Made by a program: the position numbers and the translations under genes
Part shown: positions 12,454 to 23,400 of the stretch, piece by piece
Numbering within the stretch: position 1 is the first letter of the stretch
Layout: every line of letters begins with the position of its first letter
NCBI GenBank assembly: GCA_027886175.1
Contig: JAJNNQ010000026.1
Location: forward strand, 21,668,001-21,732,000
Reading direction: 5' to 3'
Length of the DNA stretch: 64,000 bases
DNA from: Phylloscopus collybita
Lineage: Eukaryota; Chordata; Aves; Passeriformes; Phylloscopidae
The notes under the pieces: model-generated
Seen by the model: only the letters and a program-made list of their open reading frames with translations
What the model was told of the DNA's origin: nothing
Database searches by the model: none

Positions 12454-12504
12454 CTGAAGGCCAGATTCCATTTCCTGAAGGCCAGATTCCATTTCCTGAA
12501 GGCC
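12454..12504 (+). repeat. 21-bp tandem repeat, about 2.4 copies
   Basis: CTGAAGGCCAGATTCCATTT starts at 12454 and again at 12475, and a partial third copy (CTGAAGGCC) starts at 12496, giving an exact 21-bp period. The two full copies are identical, so the duplication is recent or homogenised. Twenty-one is a multiple of three, so an open frame passes through (PEGQIPF repeated), but there is no sign that this codes for protein. Confidence 0.93.
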
Positions 12505-12507
12505 ATC

Positions 12508-12527
12508 CATGTTCATTAATGAACATG
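12508..12527. repeat. Perfect 20-bp palindrome
   Basis: CATGTTCATTAATGAACATG is identical to its own reverse complement, with no spacer. It begins three bases after the 21-bp tandem repeat ends. The ATTAAT centre is a homeodomain-like core. It could be a dimeric binding site or a replication-slip product. Confidence 0.95.
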
Positions 12528-12672
12528 ATTTCTCCTTGCATCCCACACTCCACCCTTTCTACTCAAGTTCTACTAAGTTGTGTAGAAACATGAGAGATTC
12601 CTAGGTCACGGCATGAAGGGAATCAGGGATGTCCCCTTGTGTAGCCTCACTGCTAAGGGGCTATGGATGGTG

Positions 12673-12727
12673 AAACAGCAGTCTGTGCTCTTATTTTATC
12701 ACAAAATAAGAGCAAAGACTGCTGTTT
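12673..12727. repeat. Near-perfect 25-bp inverted repeat (hairpin, 5-nt loop)
   Basis: The left arm is 12673-12697 (starting AAACAGCAGTCT), the loop is 12698-12702 (ATCAC) and the right arm is 12703-12727 (ending AGACTGCTGTTT). Reverse-complementing the left arm gives the right arm at 24 of 25 positions; the one mismatch is at 12685/12715. Pairing stops abruptly outside the arms. At 55 nt it is a little short for a canonical pre-miRNA but could form a stable RNA or DNA hairpin. Palindrome formation by template switching is the plain alternative. Confidence 0.95.
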
Positions 12728-13360
12728 AATATAAAATGCAGACAAAAGGTATCCCCTGCAAATGGAACAGGATTCAGGGTTGTGTTCTTACCAGCACCTT
12801 TTTACATCAGGTCAACAAATCTTCAGTTCTCTGAGTAGTGAAGTGCTCCTATTGAAGACCAAATGGGCAGAGGGCATGAAGATGGATGAAGCAATGAATG
12901 AAGTTTGGAGAAGCACATGAAGGAACTAGGAACACACAGGAGCAACTGTGGGATTTACCAGCGTCAAATGAGAAGTTGGTGTAGGAACGAGGAATGCAGC
13001 TGGCATCTACTGAGTGACAAACTGTGTTTAATAAAGATGTGACTCTGCAAAGGATTTAGGATGGAGGTATAGCAAGCAGGTGAACACAGACATCAGTGTT
13101 ATAGGGAATATAAGGTTCTTGGTTGAACTGATAATGCTGAGAAACTAGAAGCTGTCAAAAAGAGTTAGAAAAAAATACCCAAACATGAGACAAAAGATTT
13201 TGAGAGGACCTTTAATAAGCTTAGTCATAAAAGAAGACCAAAAAAGAAGTGATTGGTGTGTTGGTGAAGAAAAAATTTCCATGAAGAAAAAATATAAAGT
13301 ACTAAAAATCTGCCAACTTTAGCAGAAACAGAAACCAGCGGCAAAAAGAGGAAGGCAGAT
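12728..13360. other. Unique non-coding sequence
   Basis: No feature recognised. The sequence is A+T-rich, with only chance-length frames. Confidence 0.55.
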
Positions 13361-13636
13361 GTGTTCACATATCTAAATAGGAAAAATTCTTGTACAGCAC
13401 AGAAGGCAATAAAGGTATGGAATAAATTTCCAAGGAAGGTTCTGGATTTCCAGTCTTTCAATGACCCCAGAGCAAATCTGGGTGCTTTTCTGGCTGGTAC
13501 TGTTAAACACAGGCTTCGGTTGAGTTACCAGCCTCAGCACAACAGTGATAGACAGACAGGGAAGAGCATCTCACAGACACAAAATTGGAGCAGATGGTCT
13601 GGTGGATCCTTCTGGATGTGTTTTCTGTGGACGTGA
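13361..13636 (+). mobile_element. Possible ancient CR1 LINE remnant
   Basis: The frame here contains KVWNKFPRKVLDFQSF, which resembles the end of CR1 ORF2 (tryptophan-asparagine-x-x-proline-arginine followed by a hydrophobic stretch). The block ends with GCAGATGGTCTGGTGGATCC and TTCTGGATG, which resemble the 3' UTR of old amniote CR1s. The middle is poorly matched. I consider it a heavily decayed copy of the same type as 4515-4852, but it is uncertain. Confidence 0.4.
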
Positions 13637-14412
13637 AAACTTTAAGGTCTTTAAAGCTTTCTTAGAAAATTACAAATACCTTCCCCTCAGATTAGCAAGT
13701 GCAGTACAAGGGCAGCTTGGATAAATCAGTGTTCTAACAATAAAAACAAGAGATTCAATTATGCATGACTTGCCTCTTCACTGTCCAAAGGATATTGGCA
13801 TTTTTGCTTCCACTGGCTGAGAACCTGCTGTGAATATCACTTGGACCAGGAAGACTGATGACATTTTGAAAGAATACATCACTCACCTGATGAACTTTTT
13901 ATGAGACAAGGAATTTTCTTTTATCCATTTATCTACAGAGATAAACATCTGAAGGCCTTAAAACTGAAAAACATGTTAAAAAATCTGTTGTTTCAGGATG
14001 TTTTACAATGAAGTACATACATACACTAGTCTGCCTGTTCATAAGGTTTGTCTCTCAGCATTCTGCCCCATTAAATTCCTTGGTGGCCTTTCTCCTTTTT
14101 CAGTTGTTTGGATGAAGTCCTAGCCCCACATTCTACAGCCAAACTGAATTCAGGAAAAGGGGGAAAGCCTTTCTTTTTTGGGTTTCCATGTTTGCCTAAC
14201 CAGCACTGCTTATCCTGACAGCTTTGGCTGGTCCTCTACTCCCTTCTGTTGTGAGTGTGGTGAGGGAACAAGCCTGAAATTTATTCTGTCTTCAAGTGCA
14301 CACCAGAGACAGTGTCTGGGCCAGTGCTGTATAGCTCACGTACACACGTCTCTTCATACTCAAACTTGCAATTCCTTTCAAGTTTTCTGTGATTTCTTAA
14401 ACTCCATACCAA
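13637..14412. other. Unique non-coding sequence
   Basis: Nothing recognised. A 136-codon plus-strand frame begins at 14178 and runs into the small minisatellite that follows. It is cysteine- and serine-rich, with no domain that I recognise. Confidence 0.5.
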
Positions 14413-14499
14413 CAATTCAGATGTTCTTCCAGGTTCTTCCTGGAATTCAGATGTTCAATTCAGATGTTCAATTCAGTCTTCAATTCACATGTTCTTCCA
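14413..14499 (+). repeat. Short imperfect minisatellite, AATTCAGATGTTC unit
   Basis: Variants of AATTCAGATGTTC recur near 14414, 14444, 14457 and 14470 (the last copy diverged), and again as AATTCACATGTTC near 14482. Two copies are flanked by TTCCAGGTTCTTCCTGG-like spacers. Spacing varies, so this is a degenerate 13-bp tandem array with insertions. Confidence 0.8.
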
Positions 14500-14779
14500 G
14501 CACCATATTCATAATAACAAAAACCATACACAAGGTTGGGACTTCCAGCTGCAGAATGGGGCTCTGGATACTTGAGCTAATGCAGTGAAATATTCACCCT
14601 TCAAACTAACTGTAAATGCAGGAGCCAATACACACAGTTTGCTAACAGCTTTTCTGGGTGCTTGCTAGCAACAGAGAAGAAGCTCAGAAAAAATGTTCCT
14701 AATCCAGGTTCATGGTAGAAGAGTATTCAAGAAGATTATTCACAGGTACCACCAAACAAATTTTCTGTTCTGACCTCTT

Positions 14780-15500
14780 CTTTCTTGTCACTTCAAAAAC
14801 TATGCTTGCTGTAGTCTTACATCTGTCTTGCTCATTCTTTCAGTCCATTCTTGTCTTCCAGCCTCCATTCTTTAGGTTTCTCACCCCAGTTTCTGTTTTC
14901 TTATCCCTGTAGGTCTACACTTTCCCCCCAGCTTTGTTCCTCATCACTCCAGTCCCCCAACTCTCCCATCCCAGCAATCGAGGTTGTTTCCTCATTTTCA
15001 CCATCTTCATGCTGCCTTTATTGTCTCCATCTGCTCACTCAGCATATTTGGCTCCCTACTTGATCTCTCTCTCTGCTTCCCAAGGTGTCACAATCCCAGC
15101 CTCTTGCCCCATGTTACTCACAATTCCTGTCTGGCTTTCTATCCATCCAGTTCCTCCCCTCACTGAAGATCCTGCTCACAGGCATCTCTCTTTTCACAGT
15201 ATCCACTTCTCCTTCCCCCTCCTATTAGGTTTCTAAGCATAGTCTCTTTGTCTCAGTAAGCTCAAGATGCTGCTTAATTTCTTTATTCTTCTCAGACTTT
15301 CTTCCATAACCTCTTCTGTAGTACTCCCCGGCTCTGCTCCCTTGCCAGTTTCCTCCCATCCCACCCTACTTTCACCAGCCCTTCTCAAAATACTCACCCA
15401 GCCTGTTTTAGTCTTCTTGCTCTTTCCTGGTTCTCTTCCATCATCTTCAAGTCACAGTCTTGACTCCAAGTCAAGTCATTTCTTTCCTGTTCAGTCTTAG
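14780..15500. other. Pyrimidine-biased block
   Basis: About 720 bp in which the plus strand is strongly enriched in C and T with few G. This leaves several overlapping serine/proline/leucine-rich plus-strand frames (14851-15500). They overlap in different frames and share no domain, so I read them as a composition effect. I do not recognise a known repeat. An old unclassified repeat or a skewed transcribed region is possible. Confidence 0.5.
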
Positions 15501-15639
15501 TCTTGCCAGCATGAAGATAGAACTGTGTTGGTGGAAAAGTATGGTGGGATGGGGGGAAACAGTGGTGGAATCAGAAATTAGGAATGCAAGAGAAATGGTC
15601 AAGATGGGATTAGCAGTCTTTTTCCACTGAGTGGCTCGT

Positions 15640-15698
15640 AAAAAAAAAAAAAAACCCAAACCAAAAAAAACCAAAAACAAACAAACAAACAAAAAACC
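15640..15698 (+). repeat. A/C-only low-complexity tract
   Basis: Fifty-nine bases of only A and C, starting with about fifteen A and continuing into a CAAA repeat. It belongs to the same series as 7529-7606. It follows the pyrimidine-biased block by about 140 bp. Confidence 0.9.
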
Positions 15699-18600
15699 GG
15701 ACCAAATCTGACTGTACTTTCTGAATACTCAGAAAGAAAGAGTATCTTGAAGTTCACATATTCACTAAGGAAAAATTCTGCTTTAAATGCTAACAATTTG
15801 GCAATTAAAGGTAGCAAAAAATTTGGGTCATTGCAATTGCCAAGGAATCTTAATTTATAATTTGCCATTATTCCAGGTGTAATTCAACTTAATTTTATCC
15901 CAAAATAGTAACTATTTCATCTGCATGACAATTTCACATTATTATTTAATTCTGATGTGGCAACATGTAATACCTTCAATAAGGATCAGTACAAAGTGGC
16001 AGAAGACTCTGTAGGAGCGTATACTACAAAACCTTTTTTCTGGGGAAGGGCTTACCGTGCCAAATGAAGATTTAATTGGCTCAATTCTTCCCATTTCACC
16101 CAGCAACGTTCTGATTATAAGAACACGAGGATAGAGCGCAAAAGACAACAAAGCTAAGTAATTTTAAATACCCAATTACCCATATATGGTCATGCTGGAT
16201 GTGAGGTTTAATTGCTTCAGACATGCAAGCTTTTTCTCTAACTGACTTTTCACGGTCCACAAACACACAAATTCCTGCAAAAGTCGCAGTCTTCTGAAAA
16301 TGCACCATAATTAATTTTCCAGTCTAAGCACTCTGACCCAGCTGTAAGTCAAAGGTTTTTCTATATAGCTAAGTAAAAAATTTAGTAAATTATAACTGAA
16401 CAACACTGGCCTACTATAACAAGACTCTTATAATGAAGTAGGAGCTGAATGCCCAGCTCCTGAAAAATCTATCTCCATACTTTACAGAAAAGCAACTGGA
16501 AAATGCAGAGCTCTATTTCCAAAACCCATGTAAAATGCTGTACATTTGGCTTAACAGTTACCTGTACCTTTCTGATTCATAAAATCATAAATCAAATTCT
16601 TTTCTTATTTTCTCCCTATAATAACTGCACAATGCTGAAATTTTGCCACTGGTCATGGAGCACTGAATCAGGTTTTCAACTAGAAATTCTTTATTTTACT
16701 TTATAAAACATCAGGTTAAAAAATTACCATTTTTTTTCTATCAATCTCTCTCCTCTGTGCATAACAAAGAAGAAAAACCCTAAGAACTGATTATTTTGTA
16801 AAAGCTGTTTGACTAAATGAAGTTACCAAAAAATATTAAAATCTCTGAAATCCACCATAAAAGTTTCATTTCTAAAAAGAGGCAATAAAGCTGTCAAAGA
16901 AAAAAAAATTCTATAATATATATGATTAGACCATACATAAATTGAACTGCATGTGCATCTAGACTTAAATAACTGTATAAATGCATCCTAAATCTCCTGA
17001 GACAGATGATAGGTCATATAGCGACAAGACATGCATTCCAAAATGATTTTTTTAATAGGAATAAGAAAGGGAAAATGAAAGGACAATGGGTAAATGGTTA
17101 AAATACTGTTAAATTACAGCAAAGCCCACAAGATTATACTGCAGTATTAGACAATGCAAAGCAAATGAAACCAAGGGATGACACAATGGTTTTGCCACTG
17201 ATTTAGAAAATCACTTTAACATATGTATGAGGACATCCTAATTCAGGTAGGAATGTAGGTGCAAGCTTAAATTTAATCATGATGTGGTTTTCACCTTCAG
17301 TCTGGCCCTGGTATCCTGGGTCCATCATCTGCTGTAGTGGGAGGAGGTACTGGGTATCCTGTGTAGAGAAAAAACAGATGAAAAGGTCTCTTGGCAGATG
17401 ATCTGAGCTTGATGGCCCTCCAAGGTGTGCTGGAGGAAGGTGTTTGAATGAAGGTAAATGGATTTTCCCTATGAGCTCCCAAAGCACTGGGGTTTCTATA
17501 CAGATCACCCTTTACAGAGCATAGTGGGGAGGCTGCCTGACCTGCAATGGCCAGAAACTCTTGTGAACTCCTAAGACCATGAAGATATACACAGCCAATA
17601 AAGAACAAAACCTCCTTGATCTACTCTAAGGCCCCCACACTAATTGGTAAGGATGAGTTCAGCTGGTTTTGAATTTCATTTCTTGAACTACTTTGCTAAT
17701 ATATCTATTACTTTTTGCCACGCTAGCAGACCATGGAAATTTAAAATCCTCAAAATATCAATCCAAGTAAGACTGGAGGTTCTTTGAAAATGTTATTAAA
17801 ATACAAAATGGTTGCATAATACTATATATTTGCTTCAATATGGAAAAGAATATTCTACTTCCATCTCTTTCTCCCTCAGCTATGCTATACCCTAATTACA
17901 ACATAAGAAGAACAGTTCAAAAGTCTATTGCAGAACTGATGGCAGGGTTTCATATTCAAGATGCATTCAGAGGAAACCTTTCCCCAAGCAGTGAGACCTG
18001 ATTTTGCTATATTTTTAAGAACAGCATTCAAGATTTATTCCCAGACTCACCACAGTACACTTTCTCTGATTGCATTGGATCAAAAACTCACCTTGAATCT
18101 CTAAGCTAGTTTTGCAAACTGCAGAATTGTTATTGTCTGCTTTTTCCACCCATTTTCTTCTTAATGTCTCAAGACACTTAAGTTTGTCCAGCAAATGATA
18201 TAAAATGACATAGCTAATAATAGTGCTATCAAAAATATCATTTCCTTTTTTAAAAAAGATATTTTTGTAGAATTAAGTGCACGCCATTTTTGAATATGAT
18301 GTTTTATTTGCGAAAATGTAAATGATCTTTTCATGAAACAGCAAACAAAATGATGTATCTCTGAAAAGTATGATAATGCTTTTTTAAGGATGTGCAGATG
18401 GCGTAGTTAGAACATCTGCAGCAATAGAGGATCTGAAGAGAAGGGGAATTTTTTGAGAGAATGAGTTACTACCTCCAATCTATGTTTTTGCAATTTTGTT
18501 GCAATGTTCTTTCCTGAGATATATTCTCTACCCTAGAGTGCTCAGTGTTTGGCCTCTTTTCAGAGCTTCTACTGGACTCAAGAGAAATTCCTAATCATAA

Positions 18601-19746
18601 AATCTATTAAAAATTTTATTCAGTCCATAGTACATTTTTCAACATTTCACCAGCTCAGTTTGGTTTTTTTTTTAATTTGCATCAAATAATCTTTGTTTAC
18701 ACAGAGCAACCTCATAAACAAAAAAGTCATGTAATGGAGGAGGGATAGAGAAGAATGGTCAGAGGTATGGTAAGGTTTCAGGATGAAGAATCACTATGTG
18801 CTCTTGCACTTTTCAGTCCATAAAGAAAATAACCAGGGAACAACTTCGTGTTCCCTTTCAGGAAGACAAGATTGACATCTCACTGTCTTTTCAAGAAGGA
18901 AGGTGGGACAAATGAAGCCAGCAGGAAGTTGGTTCAGCTGGGACAGAGGGCATGGTTGGGCTGTGTATCTCCATGCTGTAGGATGTTTCAGCAGACTGAA
19001 GCTTACACAGGTCCAAAGGTACACTGAGCAAACCCATGGAAGAGAAATCCATTCAAGATTGCTGCTGCTTAGAAATTGCATCTGGTTTAGAAAACTTCCA
19101 AATGCCTACAAGCTGGAGGAACACATGGAAAACATACAGCCTTTTCTTGTTTTTATACTCTTTCTAGGCATCCTGGCTTTGTCCACTGATGTTTATCACA
19201 GAGATAAATTAATCCTTGGTATGTCCCTGTGGGCTTATTCTTCTGTTCACATACTTTAGTCTCCTTGATGGCGGAAGCGGTTACATGTGCAAGTGTGCAG
19301 ATAACAAATTAATGAAACTTATGAAGAAACTTTTAATGGTCTTCCCTATCATTAGGGACACATCCTTTCATGTGTCAAGAAGAAAATTTATTATAATCAT
19401 TACATAATAGGTGTTGTGCCTGAAGACCATTGAGGAGATAAGGAGTACTTGTAGTCTCGGCCTCGACTATATGCTTAGATTCATCTAATCTGCATTAACA
19501 GTTTCACAAAATTTAGAGAAGTTAAATACATAATTTTCAATATTGTAACTGAAATCTGGCTTTGGTTCTACAGTTTAGAAGTGCTCAGACTTTTAAACTA
19601 CCTGGGGAATAATGTCCACCTTAAAATACAAGCGTTTTTACCTGTTCAATTGAAAGTCCAGTAGTCGAATAAACTGTAAAAATTACTTCTTAAAACTAGT
19701 AAATTAAACATATTTAAACTTCTTTACATCATATCTCTACATAATT
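15699..19746. other. A+T-rich non-coding sequence
   Basis: About 4 kb with no recognised transposon or gene. On the minus strand at 17358-17297 a good splice-acceptor-like tract is followed by a short proline-rich open frame with a stop. On the plus strand at 19168-19218 a 51-base segment is bounded by acceptor- and donor-like signals. Neither is enough to call a gene, and both are listed as findings. Confidence 0.5.
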
Positions 19747-19761
19747 TCTCTCTCTCTCTCT

Positions 19762-19803
<42 letters not shown>
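19747..19803 (+). repeat. (CT)n followed by T39
   Basis: A CT dinucleotide stretch at 19747-19764 runs directly into 39 consecutive T (19765-19803). On the minus strand this is A39 followed by GA repeats. I see no poly(A) signal or retrocopy body upstream on the minus strand. Confidence 0.95.
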
Positions 19804-20439
19804 CCGAATTCTGTCCATTTTGCAGGTCCTGGAAGGATGTATGTACTTTGTGCTCCCTCATTTCTTGTATTATGGCTAATACAAATGGTGAGAACACTTT
19901 AGCTTCAGGTGGAGACTGTAATTTTCAAAGTTGTCCTCCTGAGAAGGAGGGTATTTCTTCCATGTTACACAGTGATCTTTTCTTGGCCAGCTTCTTGATT
20001 GTCTTGCTCAGATTTTGATTTTCAAGTAGATTTACAACAGCTCTGAAATGGAAAAAATAATTAAACAAAAACATAATTTTTAAGTAGGTTTATATAAATT
20101 GCTCTGAGTCATTCTCTTCCCATCCACCATCACTGTAACAGCTTTGCAAAGTACTTCTTCTGGATCCTTAAAAATTTCTTTTAGGTTCTCTAGTGGCAAG
20201 ACAGATATTAAAATACAGAGAAAGTTAAAAAGTTTGTCTTAGGTCATGTCTGTCAACAGTAAAAGCAGATTTTGATCAAATAGGACATAAATCACATTGT
20301 ATACTCTCCAGCTACCAGAGAAGAATCATTAAATCATAGCAAAGATCACACCAACAGTCAGAATTATTCCAGTTACCAGGAAAAAGACCAGAATGACACT
20401 TGCTCTGGTTCTTCTTGATAGCCCTGATTCTATTCTCCT

Positions 20440-20443
<4 letters not shown>
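19804..20443. other. Non-coding or weakly coding-like interval between two T tracts
   Basis: A 640-bp interval flanked by T39 and T36. The minus strand carries three short open frames: 20443-20329, which ends in a hydrophobic segment, 20189-20090 and 20042-19925. Acceptor-like tracts precede the last two. No canonical donors join them and I recognise no protein family, so no gene is called. Confidence 0.4.

Positions 20444-20479
<36 letters not shown>
20444..20479 (+). repeat. T36 homopolymer
   Basis: Thirty-six consecutive T, which is A36 on the minus strand. The lysine run seen in minus-strand frames comes from this tract. The true length may differ because homopolymers this long are error-prone in assemblies. 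Confidence 0.95.
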
Positions 20480-20482
<3 letters not shown>

Positions 20483-23400
20483 TGTGTTTCCAAACAAAGG
20501 AAGTACACAGGCATTATTATATCCAAATTTTAAAGTGAATTGAGCATTTAATCTGATGAACAGAACTGAAAAAGAGCAGGTCTTGATTATTTACTGACAT
20601 CTTTCACAGCCTTGAGGTCTTTACTGTATCAGTAAAAGTTAGATGAGTAATTTTTTTCATTGCAAAGGCATATCTAATGAAGGAAGATGCAAAGAAAGAG
20701 ATCAACTCATATGGAGTGGGAAATGTGACTTTAACAGCTCTAAAACACAAAGAACTTCAGTTCCTAAAGAGAGGTAGAAAGTATCTGTTTGGTACACATT
20801 AAGAATGACAAATATAACATTTTTGTTTCAAGCAATGCTTTAATGTAAGATTCCAAGGTGTGTCAATGTAAGATACATGAATGATACAGAAGAATTACCA
20901 GAAGTTGTCTGCCACTTGAGTCAGACTGACTTTTCATTTTGTGCCTGGTACCAGGTGCTCTGTCACCCAGGGCTGAGGCACCAAGGGACAACCCTGCTGC
21001 AGAAGAGTTTTAACAATGGCAGTTGCTGCGATGATACCAGTTATAATGAAGACAAAGGAGTGCACGCCTACAAAAGACTGAATTCAACGACTCAAGTGCT
21101 GCTTTTCAGTTCCCTGTCTCTATCAAGGTCTGCAAAGCCTTTATTTAAAGCACATCACCACTAGGCATGGAAAGGAGTTGTTTTACATGGCCCAGAAACA
21201 CTGTAGTGAGGAGCAGCTGCATGAGTCGGAGAAGAGAAAACTATAACAAGGATATAAAGTAAAAGTACATTTAATAATGTTGCAGCCTCTTCAACCATTC
21301 ACTTAAGGAAACAGAGCCATTACTTTGGCTGTTCCTCTAAGACCATACTCACCAGTTACATCTATCTAACAACCCAGGAAGAGTGGAAAATGCTGAAGAT
21401 AATCAATCAACTTCCCTCATCTGCTTTTTCACCACGAATAAAGAAATGCCTGCAATCCAAAACCAGTCACCTTGTTCTGAAATTTAATTGACCTTATTTG
21501 TTCAGCACCATTCAAACAAATCAGGGAATTGTCAGGCATTTCCCCAGACCTCTCCAGCTTTGACAGTTTTACACAAGCCAACCCTAATTTCTCTTTCATT
21601 TTCCCTTAAATAGATTCTAAAATTATAACCTACTATTTTCTTGCTGACTGGTATGCAAAACTCATGTTCACCCTGGTATGAATTCTGAGTAGCAGAATGA
21701 CTGCTGGAAAATCATTTCTATTTATGCTTCATTTCTACTTCTATATAAGATCCTGTGCCACTGTCATCAATCTAAACAACTCTTCCATCACATCATTTGA
21801 GTTTCATCCTCCTACATCACAGAATTTTCATTCAGATATTCTTAACCACAGTCCATCTATAGGATTCTTCTGATTTTTCGGCATAGGTACAGGAGAGGTA
21901 AGAATGGTGAACTGGCTGAGAATAACACGCAGTCTGAATATTGGGACTTTCATACGATGTAGTTACCTGCTTTTAGACTAATTAATTTCATTATCTGGAA
22001 TGTGTCTTTTAAGAATTACATGCAGTTGTGGGGAATGGGCGTTAATGAAAATTAGGTTTGATTTTTACAATTTCATTAATGCAATTTGTTATCCCCTTGG
22101 CTAGATGTGAGTTTGGAACTCTAAGAACACTTCTATTTATAGGCTGTAACGGGAGCCTGACCAAGAGGAAAGTAGGTTTTGTTGTTCACAACTAATCTCC
22201 TCAAGTTTTCTTCCTAGGCAAGAAAATCTTCCAATAGTCAAGAACCAGAACTGCCTGAGAGACAAACTGATAATACAAAAGGATGCCTTCCAAGCAAACA
22301 AGCAGGAAGTAGACAAAAGCTGCTTTCCAGCTGGCTGGTTCACAATGAGCTAAGACAGACTCACATCAGGTACACTTTTAAGCCTCTGGCCGCACTCCTA
22401 AAGTCCAGGCAATACCCTCATTAGCCAGTGAGATTTTGCCACAGCCAGAACATGCCTTTCAAACACCTTCAGCTTACAGGTAAGATTACAAAGATGCATT
22501 TACACCAACTTAAAAAAAAACCAAAAAACAAACAACCCAAAAAATGACACTTGGCTTAGTAAAAGTAGAAAGAACAAGCCTTTCTTATTTTTTTTTTTGA
22601 AACATACAAAGTCTAGTTCAATGATTTTCAACTTGAAGTCTACTGCCCACTACAGTGGGCACAGTATGCAGATCTGTGTACTATTTTACTGTAAAGAACG
22701 ATGAAAAAACACTATTCTATATTTTACACAATTATGTTGCAAAAAATACCCAAACCCAACACTAAAATTGCATGCACTCCACTAGAAATTTTCTAAATTT
22801 CTGAAAATAAAAAAGATATTGACAACATATCGGAGAGTTTCAAGCAGATTGGCTCCAACTCTGCCCCAAACCTATCATATTAACTTCACCTGTTGATTAC
22901 TTATATTCATACTTGCTAAAAAGGGAGTGCCTTTAAATGAAGTGCAATGAAGTGGAATTGGAAATTTCTCTTCATCCTCCTCTCCCTCAAGTTTTTCACT
23001 GAGCTGGAATTGCTTCTAGATTATGTCATGGACTGCGCGGTAGTGCTCCATCTACAAGGAGATGCCCAACCAAATGTTTATAAGGTCCAGCAGACAACAG
23101 CAGGTCTCTCCACCAGTTTTCAGATCCAGAAAATATGTAACACTTTGGCAGAGATGAGCAAGATTTTGCCTGCTCAGACTGTTGGGATTTTACTCTTAAT
23201 ATAATGATGATGCATAACTTCTCTGCTTCCCTTCTAGATCATCTATAAGCCTTTTCCTATGGCTATATAGATTTTTTTTTTTTTAATGGATGGAGATAAG
23301 CTAATGGAAGAGTAGGACTGCATACACACAGAGAAGATCCAGGCTGGTAACCTTGGGCACCAGGATTCCCTATTTAATTTCTGTGTGAATGCAAGGACAA

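Noticed and set aside
18903..19259. 118-codon plus-strand frame with a hydrophobic stretch
   Set aside because: The hydrophobic part is encoded by a pyrimidine-rich splice-acceptor-like tract. Only the short segment after it is worth testing as an exon.
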